DNA of 63,807 bases from Nostoc sp. S13. GTDB lineage: Bacteria > Cyanobacteriota > Cyanobacteriia > Cyanobacteriales > Nostocaceae. Below are positions 17,664 to 25,969 of this stretch, one piece after another. The translations under genes and the position numbers were made by a program. Under the pieces are notes generated by a model, which did not search any database, was not told where the DNA came from, and worked only from the letters and a program-made list of their open reading frames with translations. Position 1 is the first letter of the stretch. Every line of letters starts with the position of its first letter. The DNA lies in contig NZ_JAQYWQ010000021.1 in assembly GCF_029379315.1 (NCBI RefSeq), positions 1-63,807 of the forward strand, in the 5' to 3' direction.

Positions 17664-18902
17664 ATGCCAAATAGTATTCTATCTCGTGTTGAAAATACTA
17701 TCTCTTTTGTCTCCAACAAAGTCCAAGCTCGCATCAATTACGCTAAGAGCTTACAGGTTGTTTCACTAAAGCCTAAACAGCCTTCCAAAGGAAATGTACT
17801 TCTTTCTTATCGGATTGAACCATTTCTCATAAAACCAGGTCAGCCTATCCCCAATGACCAGAGTTGGAACTGGGAATGTCTACTAATCGCCCAAACTTTT
17901 TTAGACATGGGCTATAACGTTGATGTTATCCAGTTCCACAATGATAAATTTGTTCCTGAAAAAGACTACGCATTTTTCATTGATATCCGTCATCGTCTAG
18001 AAGCGCTTGCACCAAAACTGAATAAAGATTGCATCAAAATTTTCCATATTGACATTGCTAATATGGTGTTTCGCAATGCAGCTGAATGCAACAGACTTTT
18101 AGAACTCCAACAGCGCCGAGGTATTACCTTACGTCCACAGCGATTTGAAACGCCCAACTTGGGAATTGAATATGCCGATTATGCTACCGTATTGGGCAAT
18201 AATTTCACGGTTGATACATTCAAATATGCCAACAAACCAATGTATCGTATTCCTATTTCTTCGTCACTCGTTTATCCCTCTCCCGACGAGAAAGACTTTG
18301 AAGCGGTAAGAAAGAATTTTCTGTGGTTTGGTGGTAGTGCTTTAGTTCTCAAAGGATTAGACTTAGTTTTAGATGCCTTTGCCCAAATGCCGGAATACCA
18401 TTTAACAGTTTGTGGCCCGGTAAGTAATGACAAAGAATTTGAGCAAGCTTTCTATAAAGAACTGTATGAAACACCTAACATTCATACTTATGGTTGGATT
18501 GATGTTAGCAGCCCTGACTTTTTAAAGGTTACAAATAATTGTTTGGGACTTGTTTATCCTTCTGTTTCTGAGGGGCAAGCAGGAGCAGTAATAACTAGCT
18601 TACAAGCCGGATTAATTCCAATTTTAAGCTACGAATCTGGTGTGGATGTTCATGATTTTGGTGTAATTTTTGATAATCTTTCCCTTGAAGAAATTAAGGT
18701 AAAAGTTAGAAGTATTTCCAATTTGCCTATTGAAGACCTAAAGCTTATGTCTCATAAGGCATGGGAATATGCAAGAGCAAATCATACCAAAGAAAAGTTT
18801 GCCCAAGCCTACAGAAATGCTGTGGAGCAAATTATCCAAAATCACAGCCAGAAAAAACAGACTGGTTCTATAGGATCTAGCAAACAGCTAGTTAGTACTT
18901 AG
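17664..18902 (+). CDS. Glycosyltransferase, GT4-like (GT-B)
   Basis: A 412-residue retaining GT-B enzyme. The C-terminal half contains LWFGGSALVLKGLDLVLDAF, a WIDV segment, and LVYPSVSEGQAGAVITSLQAGLIPILS, the donor-phosphate region of family 4, in which the first Glu of the E-x7-E motif is present and the second is replaced. The N-terminal half is diverged. It probably works on the HEP repeat unit at the membrane surface. AGAAAG lies before ATG 17664. Confidence 0.8.
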   Translation: MPNSILSRVENTISFVSNKVQARINYAKSLQVVSLKPKQPSKGNVLLSYRIEPFLIKPGQPIPNDQSWNWECLLIAQTFLDMGYNVDVIQFHNDKFVPEKDYAFFIDIRHRLEALAPKLNKDCIKIFHIDIANMVFRNAAECNRLLELQQRRGITLRPQRFETPNLGIEYADYATVLGNNFTVDTFKYANKPMYRIPISSSLVYPSPDEKDFEAVRKNFLWFGGSALVLKGLDLVLDAFAQMPEYHLTVCGPVSNDKEFEQAFYKELYETPNIHTYGWIDVSSPDFLKVTNNCLGLVYPSVSEGQAGAVITSLQAGLIPILSYESGVDVHDFGVIFDNLSLEEIKVKVRSISNLPIEDLKLMSHKAWEYARANHTKEKFAQAYRNAVEQIIQNHSQKKQTGSIGSSKQLVST

Positions 18903-19130
18903 CCCTGGCGATTTCTAATCGCGGCTATACAAACTAAGTCCGCCGGCACGGACTGATGAAAATTAAGGGTTTTGCCTGGGTAGCTGCGACTTCTACTCGC
19001 TTGGTGCAAGATGTCGCCAATCCCAATTTTCTCTGAAAATGTACTTAATATTTAGCTGTAACAAATTATTAAGTGCAAAATTATCGATAATTTGTAACAC
19101 AACAAACAGTTCCAAAAAGGAGTTTAGTTC
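18903..19130. other. Spacer
   Basis: No gene. Palindromic patches GGCGATTTCTAATCGC (18906-18921) and TTATCGATAATTTG follow. AAAAAGGAG at about 19117-19125 is the ribosome site of the next gene. Confidence 0.5.
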
Positions 19131-20444
19131 ATGATTATTATCGATCGCGCTTTACAAGCCCGTGCAGCAGCAGGCAATCCCATCAAAGTGGGAATGATTG
19201 GTGCTGGTTTTATGGGTCGAGGAATTGCCAACCAAATTGTCAATTCAGTGCCAGGAATGGAGTTAGTTGCTATCTCCAATCGTCAGATTGAGGCAGCCAA
19301 GCAAGCTTATTCAGAAGCAGGAATTGAAGAAATTCAAGTTGTTGGAACTGTCAGCGAATTAGAAGATGCGATCGCTAACGGTAAGTATGCAGTCACAGAA
19401 GACGCTAAGTTACTGTGTCGGGCTGAGGGCATCGATGCATTAATCGAAGTCACAGGGGCAGTGGAATTTGGCGCTGTGATCGTCATGGAAGCGATCGCCC
19501 ACTGCAAACATGTGATCATGATGAATGCCGAACTCGACGGCACCATTGGCCCCATCCTGAAAGTGTATGCCGACAAAGCAGGCGTCATCCTCAGCGCCTG
19601 TGATGGGGATCAGCCAGGGGTACAAATGAACCTTTACCGCTTTGTAAAAAGCATTGGTTTAACTCCCTTATTGTGCGGTAACATTAAAGGACTCCAAGAC
19701 CCCTATCGCAATCCCACCACCCAGGAAGGATTTGCTAAACGTTGGGGTCAAAAGCCCCACATGGTGGCTAGCTTTGCCGATGGAACCAAAATTTCCTTTG
19801 AGCAAGCGATCGTTGCCAATGCCACAGGCATGAAAGTCGCCAAACGGGGAATGTTGGGATATGACTTCAACGGTTATGTCGATGAAATGACCCAGTTATA
19901 TGATGTTGAACAACTTAAGGAACTGGGCGGCATTGTCGATTATGTAGTTGGAGCAAAACCTGGCCCAGGCGTATATGTATTTGCGACTCACGACGACCCC
20001 AAGCAACGCCACTATCTCAACTTATACAAATTAGGCGAAGGCCCTCTTTACAGCTTCTATACTCCTTATCACCTCTGTCATTTTGAAGTTCCCTTGTCCG
20101 TAGCGCGTGCTGTCCTATTCGGTGATGCCGTTATGTCTCCACTAGCAGGCCCGCTAGTAGATGTTGTCACCACCGCCAAAATCGACCTGAAAGCAGGAGA
20201 AACCCTAGATGGCATCGGCTACTACATGACCTACGGACAATGTGAAAATTCCGATATTGTCCAACAGCAAAATCTACTACCAATCGGTTTAGCAGAAGGG
20301 TGTCGCCTAAAACGAGATATTTCTAAGGATCAAGTCCTCACATACGAGGATATAGAATTACCTGAAGGCAGACTCTGCGACCAACTCCGAACTGAGCAAA
20401 ACACTTATTTTGCCTCAGAAAAAATCTTAGTCGCGGTTGGTTAA
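19131..20444 (+). CDS. NAD(P)-dependent oxidoreductase with C-terminal SAF domain
   Basis: A 437-residue protein. Residues 18-150 are a homoserine-dehydrogenase-like Rossmann domain (KVGMIGAGFMGRGIANQI), the middle is a catalytic substrate domain (LCGNIKGLQDPYRNPTTQEGFAKRWGQ), and about 355-437 form an SAF domain (AGETLDGIGYY... PIGLAEGCRLKRDI...GQ-like), as in FlgA and sialic acid synthase. Related proteins sit in many sugar and polysaccharide clusters, with activity mostly unproven. Here it may oxidise or reduce the NDP-sugar intermediate. A strong AAAAAGGAG ribosome site precedes ATG 19131. Confidence 0.8.
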   Translation: MIIIDRALQARAAAGNPIKVGMIGAGFMGRGIANQIVNSVPGMELVAISNRQIEAAKQAYSEAGIEEIQVVGTVSELEDAIANGKYAVTEDAKLLCRAEGIDALIEVTGAVEFGAVIVMEAIAHCKHVIMMNAELDGTIGPILKVYADKAGVILSACDGDQPGVQMNLYRFVKSIGLTPLLCGNIKGLQDPYRNPTTQEGFAKRWGQKPHMVASFADGTKISFEQAIVANATGMKVAKRGMLGYDFNGYVDEMTQLYDVEQLKELGGIVDYVVGAKPGPGVYVFATHDDPKQRHYLNLYKLGEGPLYSFYTPYHLCHFEVPLSVARAVLFGDAVMSPLAGPLVDVVTTAKIDLKAGETLDGIGYYMTYGQCENSDIVQQQNLLPIGLAEGCRLKRDISKDQVLTYEDIELPEGRLCDQLRTEQNTYFASEKILVAVG

Positions 20445-20746
20445 TATCGGTTTTCAAAATATTTGCAACAAATGAATTTGGCTGTAGGGGCGTACAGCTG
20501 TACGCCCTTAATACGGTTTGGATGAGATCCCCCCGCCTGCGGCGACCCCCTTAAAAAAGGGGTAAAGATCAGAAAAAGCCCCCCTTTTTAAGGGGGGTCG
20601 GGGGATCTCCGAAGCCCCTACCAACGTATTTGTAGGAAGAATTTTGTGAAGAGGATAGAAGTTATACTGCTGAACACTAAAGTTGTTGATAAGTAACTTG
20701 CTGGGGAGCGTTGAAACAAACCTGATCGAAACTTTAGGTCAAATTC
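20445..20746. repeat. Nested palindromic repeat in a spacer
   Basis: GAGATCCCCC (20524-20533) pairs with GGGGGATCTC (20600-20609). Inside lie CCCCTTAAAAAAGGGG and CCCCCCTTTTTAAGGGGGG, two further hairpins. This dispersed Nostoc-type element separates the SAF-domain gene from the next glycosyltransferase and could terminate transcription. No gene is seen. Confidence 0.7.
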
Positions 20747-21847
20747 ATGAAAATTGCTCTAGTCCATGATTATTTAACCCAGCGAGGTGGGGCAGAGCGT
20801 GTGTTTGAACTGCTTTGTAAACGCTATCCCGAAGCAGATATTTTCACATCTTTGTACGATCCCCAGAAAACTATTGATTTAGGCGATCGCATAGTCAATA
20901 CAACTTTCTTGCAAAAGATTCCTGGTGCAGCAAAATATTTCAGGTCGATGGCTCCTCTATATTTTCCTGCCTTTCGTGCCTTGGATCTACAAGACTACGA
21001 TTTAATTATTAGCAGTAGCACCAGTTTCGCCAAAGCAGTCCGAAAAAATCCCAATGCCCACCACATTTGTTTTTGCCATAATGTCACCCGTTTCTTATGG
21101 GATACAGCAACTTATTTAAGAGAGTACGGAGACTATAGATATTTTGCTCCTTTAATTGAACAAGTATTCCAAGTAATGAGAGAGGTAGACCTGAAATATG
21201 CACAGGAACCTGACCTTTACATTGCTAATTCTAGTGTTGTTGCCCGCCGTATTGAAAATATTTATGGCAAAAAGGCAATGATGGTAAACTATCCAATTGA
21301 TACTAGTAAATTTGTTTTCTCAGATATAAAAGATGAATATTATCTGGCCTCAGCCCGGATGATTAGTTATAAGCGTCTTGATATAATAGTCGAAGCTTTT
21401 AATTGGCTAGGATGGCGGTTATTAATATCAGGTGACGGGCCAGAACTAGCACGGTTAAAATCCAAAGCATTACAAAATATTCAGTTCTTAGGACACGTAA
21501 GTGATAGAACCCGCAAAGACTTGTTTTCCAAAGCCAAGTCTATTATTGTCGCAGCCTTAGAAGACTACGGATTAGTTCCAGTAGAGGCTAATGCTAGCGG
21601 CACACCAGTCATCGCCTATGGAGCAGGTGGAGTATTAGATACTCAAATCCCAGGTGAAACAGGAGTCTTTTTCAAAAGGCAAACACCGGAATCTTTACAA
21701 GTTGCATTACTAGAAGCCAAGGGCATTTCTTGGGATTACGATCGCATCCGTAATCATGCAGTAGCAAACTTTTCAGAGAATGCATTCTTTGGGAAAGTTG
21801 AGCAAATTATTAATCAAGCCTGTGGCGGGCATCAATTATTCATTTGA
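20747..21847 (+). CDS. Glycosyltransferase family 4 (mannosyltransferase-like)
   Basis: A 366-residue GT-B transferase with the N-terminal signature KIALVHDYLTQRGGAERVFE of WbaZ/WcaI-type enzymes. A central LASARMISYKRLDIIVEAF and the donor motif AALEDYGLVPVEANASGTPVIAYGAGG carry the E-x7-E pattern in diverged form. It is probably peripheral at the inner membrane. The sugar is unknown, and mannose is only the most common case in relatives. It is followed by the Wzc-like gene after 126 bases. Confidence 0.86.
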   Translation: MKIALVHDYLTQRGGAERVFELLCKRYPEADIFTSLYDPQKTIDLGDRIVNTTFLQKIPGAAKYFRSMAPLYFPAFRALDLQDYDLIISSSTSFAKAVRKNPNAHHICFCHNVTRFLWDTATYLREYGDYRYFAPLIEQVFQVMREVDLKYAQEPDLYIANSSVVARRIENIYGKKAMMVNYPIDTSKFVFSDIKDEYYLASARMISYKRLDIIVEAFNWLGWRLLISGDGPELARLKSKALQNIQFLGHVSDRTRKDLFSKAKSIIVAALEDYGLVPVEANASGTPVIAYGAGGVLDTQIPGETGVFFKRQTPESLQVALLEAKGISWDYDRIRNHAVANFSENAFFGKVEQIINQACGGHQLFI

Positions 21848-21973
21848 TTTCTGAATCTCTTCCACTATAAGATTACCTATTTATTTTATCTATTCTCATT
21901 AGCGGTTTGTTAAAAAAATAGGTATTCTTCGGAGAATCTCTTAGCGTAAGTCTTAAAGACAAGGATAATAAAA

Positions 21974-24202
21974 GTGGTTCAAACTAGTCTAAATTCTCAG
22001 ATAACTTCAAGTTCTGAAAGTGAACCAAGCTACGGTCAATTATTTGCCGTATTTCTGCGAAGATTTCCTTGGTTCTTAGCAGTATTTATTGCTTCTATTG
22101 CTATTGCAAGCATGGTAACTTTAAAGACAAAACCTACTTATAAAAGTTCCATGCAACTGCTAGTAGAACCTAACTATCAAGGTAAGACAGAAGGTGCTGG
22201 GTTAGACAACCAGTTTACTGACTCTAATGTGGTCATAGATACTGCCACCCAGCTTAACTTGATGCAGAGTTCAGGACTTATCCAAAAAGCAGTTGAAAAA
22301 CTTCAGTCTGATTATCCAGATATAAGTTCAAGTGAAATTAAAACTTCTTTAGTCTTAACTCAATTAAGGAGCAAAGAAGATAATGTCGCTACGAAAATAT
22401 TTCAAGTTGAATACACTGCTGGAGATCCAGAAAAGACACAAAAAGTTCTGGGTGCAATTCGACAAGTTTATGTGGAATATAACAAAGAACAGCAAAATTC
22501 GCGTTTACAAAAAGGTCTGCAAATTATTAGGGAACAGTTAAGTAAAGCCAGTGAAGAAGTAAACGCATCTGAGACAAATTTACAAAGGTTTCGCAGAAAT
22601 CAGAACTTAATTGATCCAGAATCACAGGCGAAAGCGATTGAGACAGCTTTGAACAATATTGCCCAAGAACGACAGACAACTCGCGCTCAATATGGGGAAG
22701 CTTTGGCACGCCAAAAGTCTTTGGAAGAACAACTTAACCGTTCTCCCCAGAATGCTCTAGTTGCTTCTCGTCTAAGTCAGTCTACTCGCTATCAAGGCTT
22801 ACTGAACGAAATCCAAAAAACCGAACTAGCACTAGCACAAGAACGCTTACGCTTTACAGATCAAACTCCAAGTGTGCAAAAGCTCAAAGAACAGCTTCAG
22901 AGCCAGAAAGAATTATTGCAACAAGAGGTAGGAAGAACTTTAGGCGGACAGCCTAGTGGTGGAGCTACTTCTGGAGACTCTCTTCTCGAACGAGGACAGC
23001 TTGGGCAAATTGACCTTAGCCTTGCTGGTCAGCTAGTGGAAACCCAGACCACTATAGTTGCTTTAACTGCTCGCGATCAAACTTTGGCTCAGAAAGAAAA
23101 CGAACTGCGTCTTGAAATTAAACGCTTCCCACCTCTGTTAGCTTATTACAATCGGATGCTACCGCAGTTGCAATTTAGTCGTGAAAGATTAGAGCAGCTT
23201 TTAAGAGCAGAACAGCAATTGCGACAAGAACTTTCCAAGGGTGGATTTAATTGGGAAGTTGTAGAAGAACCTCAAAAGGGCGCACAATTAGGCCCCAATC
23301 TCCAGCAGAACTTGCTATTAGGTGCTGTGGTTGGGTTCATGTTAGGAGGCATTGCTGCCTTTATTCGGGAATCGGCTGATGATGCAGTTCACACCACTGC
23401 TGAGTTAGAGAAGCAAATGGCCATGCCGTTGTTGGGAACAACTCCCAAGTTACCGCCAGCCAAACCCAAAGAATCAATGATCAAGTTGCCTTTTGGTAAG
23501 CCAGAAGTTCTCGCCCCCTGGACAATTCAGGTATTGCAATCTCCACCACGTTGGGAATCGCTGGATCTGATTTACAAAAACATTGAACTTTTAAATACTG
23601 TTACTAATTTAAAATCTTTGATGATTACCTCAGCTTTACCCGATGAGGGTAAATCAGCTTTGGCGTTGGGTTTGGCAATGAGTGCTGCCCGTTTACACAA
23701 AAAGGTGTTGCTAATTGATGCCAACTTACGCGATCCCAGTCTGCATGAACAACTAAATCTTCCTAATGAACAGGGGCTTTCAACTCTATTGGCGAGTGAT
23801 GCAACTTTACCCAACCAAATTAGTCTTCAATACTCAGGTTCCGCCTACATTGATATTTTGACTGCTGGCCCCAAACCTGCTGATCCAGCTAATTTGTTGA
23901 GTTCCCCTAGAATGATCCAATTAATGGCGGCATTTGAGGAAAACTATGATTTGGTACTCATAGATGCTCCCCCAGTTCTGGGCTTGGTGGATGCCATGCT
24001 TACCGCATCATCTTGTCGGAGCGTGGTCATGGTGGCAAGTATTGGTATTGTGACGCGAAGTCAGCTGACTCAAGCTACAGCCATGTTAAGTAAGTTAAAT
24101 CTGATTGGGGTTGTAGCTAATGGGGTATCGAACTCTAGCATTAATTACGTACCTTATATCAAACAACAGCAATTAGCTCTGCGCCAAGCTGTAGAAAAGT
24201 AA
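21974..24202 (+). CDS. Wzc-like polysaccharide co-polymerase with tyrosine-autokinase domain
   Basis: A 742-residue protein. An N-terminal Wzz domain has membrane helices at about 29-49 and 442-462 with a long coiled-coil periplasmic part between (Q/E-rich, about 170-320). Residues 530-742 are a P-loop BY-kinase domain: Walker A SALPDEGKSALALG, Walker A' VLLIDANLRDPSLH, Walker B LVLIDAPPVLG. The last 20 residues contain only two Tyr (YVPY), so the usual C-terminal Tyr cluster is minimal. It should set HEP chain length and export. GTG 21974 is preceded by AAGGATAA. Confidence 0.88.
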   Translation: MVQTSLNSQITSSSESEPSYGQLFAVFLRRFPWFLAVFIASIAIASMVTLKTKPTYKSSMQLLVEPNYQGKTEGAGLDNQFTDSNVVIDTATQLNLMQSSGLIQKAVEKLQSDYPDISSSEIKTSLVLTQLRSKEDNVATKIFQVEYTAGDPEKTQKVLGAIRQVYVEYNKEQQNSRLQKGLQIIREQLSKASEEVNASETNLQRFRRNQNLIDPESQAKAIETALNNIAQERQTTRAQYGEALARQKSLEEQLNRSPQNALVASRLSQSTRYQGLLNEIQKTELALAQERLRFTDQTPSVQKLKEQLQSQKELLQQEVGRTLGGQPSGGATSGDSLLERGQLGQIDLSLAGQLVETQTTIVALTARDQTLAQKENELRLEIKRFPPLLAYYNRMLPQLQFSRERLEQLLRAEQQLRQELSKGGFNWEVVEEPQKGAQLGPNLQQNLLLGAVVGFMLGGIAAFIRESADDAVHTTAELEKQMAMPLLGTTPKLPPAKPKESMIKLPFGKPEVLAPWTIQVLQSPPRWESLDLIYKNIELLNTVTNLKSLMITSALPDEGKSALALGLAMSAARLHKKVLLIDANLRDPSLHEQLNLPNEQGLSTLLASDATLPNQISLQYSGSAYIDILTAGPKPADPANLLSSPRMIQLMAAFEENYDLVLIDAPPVLGLVDAMLTASSCRSVVMVASIGIVTRSQLTQATAMLSKLNLIGVVANGVSNSSINYVPYIKQQQLALRQAVEK

Positions 24203-25065
24203 TTAGTATAGCAAGATTATAGATCCCCGACTTCTTAGAGAAGTCGGGGATCTTGCATTCATTCTCGTTTCTAGCCAGAGGCTAGAAATGCACCTCATCG
24301 CGGCTCTGCCGCAAATTCAGGAGGCGGAGCCTCACAATAATTCTAGCCAGGGAAGGAGAGAAATTCTCAAATGCTTATCAGACTTGGCTTTGATGTTAAG
24401 TTGATATTTATGCACACCTGTGCAACACTACATTTTGAGCAATAAAATTAAATTTTGTTGGCATCAGGAAAAATTCAGTATATTTATGCTATCTTTATAG
24501 GATTTCAGAGAAATCACTGGCTCTTTAAAGAGTAAATAAAGAATTTATTTGAGCGATCGCTATTTCTACATAGTCTTATATTCTAGAGATTAAAGCATCT
24601 TGAAAAAGGTTAGAAGACAAGAGTGGACTGGTTTTGTTAAGTAGCTAGGCACAATAAACACCTTAGCCAAATTAAACGTAGATATAGATTCATGGGTAAT
24701 TTACCTCCCTCTACACTTCTCTACTGTCAGTAGTTCCCGGAAAATCATAATTTACCCATGAATATTAATAGTAGCGTAACTCGTAATTAAGCATAGGGTT
24801 TAAGACCCCAAACTCCACAGTTAGCTTTGTTTCAGACTGGGGTTTAGACTACATCTAATGTCATGTTCGCTTCAAGACTCATTGTTAAGGTTGACGCAAA
24901 GAGTTTTTTTAATAAGTGATTAGGCGGACATGATATAAAACATAATTACGAATTACGAATATCTTCAACTTTTTGGACTTACAACAAGATGCGGATTTGG
25001 GTCTTTGGCATTGATAGCCTTTGATAACTCCTCAGCAATTCACTCCTGTATAATCCCAAAGACAT
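24203..25065. other. Long spacer upstream of hepC
   Basis: About 860 bp without a gene. It starts with a 33-bp palindrome, then a second patch of GGCTCTGCCG / GGCGGAGCC repeats (about 24301-24333). The remainder is AT-rich and probably holds the promoter and control sites of hepC-hepA, which in Anabaena are induced in developing heterocysts. No specific operator could be assigned. An imperfect echo of TTACCCATGAA flanks 24690-24765 in inverted orientation. Confidence 0.6.
24221..24253 (+). terminator. 33-bp palindrome, probable 3' end of the Wzc-like transcript
   Basis: AGATCCCCGACTTCT pairs perfectly with AGAAGTCGGGGATCT around a TAG loop. It begins 18 bases after the Wzc-like stop. There is no T-run, so it may act as a stabilising or bidirectional hairpin rather than a classical terminator. 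This palindrome type is dispersed in Nostoc genomes. Confidence 0.55.
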
Positions 25066-25779
25066 ATGACAAGTTCAATAATTCCAAATCTAGAGAATTT
25101 ATATGATGTAACCCAGCAAGATAATCGTGGGTACTGTACACTCCATTGGCGGCGAGGTAAGCTGTTGGTGAAGCCGCTTGGACGAATTAAACAACCATAT
25201 CTGCCTTCATTAGATAGTAAGCGATCGCTAGTAGAATGCTTACAACATTCTCCTATAAGTTTGATAAGCATAGATCCAAAACTGGGTGAGGCTTTGCTCA
25301 GGTTTTGGGCAGATGCATGTGAAGAAGCTAAAAAACCAATATTTCTAAGCATACCTGCTGGCAATAAACTGCCTAACCAACCCTTGCAGCGACTAATTGA
25401 TTGGATTGCTGCTTTCGTGTTGCTGCTATTAGTAAGTCCAGTCATGTTGGGATTGATTGTATTAATGCAGGTTTACTCGCCAGGGTCACTTTTTTGTGGT
25501 GAGTGGCGTGTTGGAGAACGGGGTAAACTCTTTCGGGCGATGAGGTTTTGCACAACTACAAAGCACAACATCACACCGCTAGGGCATTGGATGCGTAAAT
25601 CCAGTCTTGACAATTTACCACAGTTATTTAACGTGCTGCGAGGTGACATGAGTTTAACCGGATCTTCTTGTTGGACTTTGGAAGATGCAGTACAGCTAAA
25701 TAAACTACCAGAAATTACGGCTTTATGGGAAGTAGAAGCCCAGCGACACCTATTACATCTGGATAGCCAAACACTTTGA
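25066..25779 (+). CDS. hepC: HepC-like sugar transferase (heterocyst envelope polysaccharide)
   Basis: A 237-residue protein whose second half is a polyprenyl-phosphate sugar-1-phosphate transferase domain: membrane segment at about 108-135 (QRLIDWIAAFVLLLLVSPV), RVGERGKLFRAMRF, and SSLDNLPQLFNVLRGDMSLTG at 179-199. HepC of Anabaena PCC 7120 is needed for the HEP layer. The usual LDELPQ reads LDNLPQ here, so the Asp182-Glu dyad is Asp-Asn, and the usual GPRP is GSSC. The N-terminal 100 residues are soluble and replace the multi-pass region of WbaP-type enzymes. It may not be a normal initiating enzyme. hepA follows. Confidence 0.82.
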   Translation: MTSSIIPNLENLYDVTQQDNRGYCTLHWRRGKLLVKPLGRIKQPYLPSLDSKRSLVECLQHSPISLISIDPKLGEALLRFWADACEEAKKPIFLSIPAGNKLPNQPLQRLIDWIAAFVLLLLVSPVMLGLIVLMQVYSPGSLFCGEWRVGERGKLFRAMRFCTTTKHNITPLGHWMRKSSLDNLPQLFNVLRGDMSLTGSSCWTLEDAVQLNKLPEITALWEVEAQRHLLHLDSQTL

Positions 25780-25969
25780 GAAGCAGTCAGAATTCAGAAT
25801 CCAGAAGACTTTGATATCCAAGGTTAATAATTTGAAGATAATCAAGCGTGTTACAGCTTCTTAATTTTCCAATCAATCTAACTTTTGATCAGAGTTTCAG
25901 AGTCTCCGGCTTTGCTCCTGAATTCTGACTCCTAAATTCTTACATGCCAAATTATTGTTAGAAAAATCC
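25780..25969. other. hepC-hepA spacer
   Basis: About 190 bases with GAATTC/GACTCC repeat fragments at both sides of an AT-rich centre. In Anabaena hepA has its own developmentally controlled promoter; a promoter could lie here but no box is assigned. Confidence 0.45.

Noticed and set aside
20524..20609. Nested palindromes as an attachment site or origin
   Set aside because: The same CCCCCTTTTTAAGGGGG type occurs at 49.7 kb inside a MITE, so it is a dispersed repeat.
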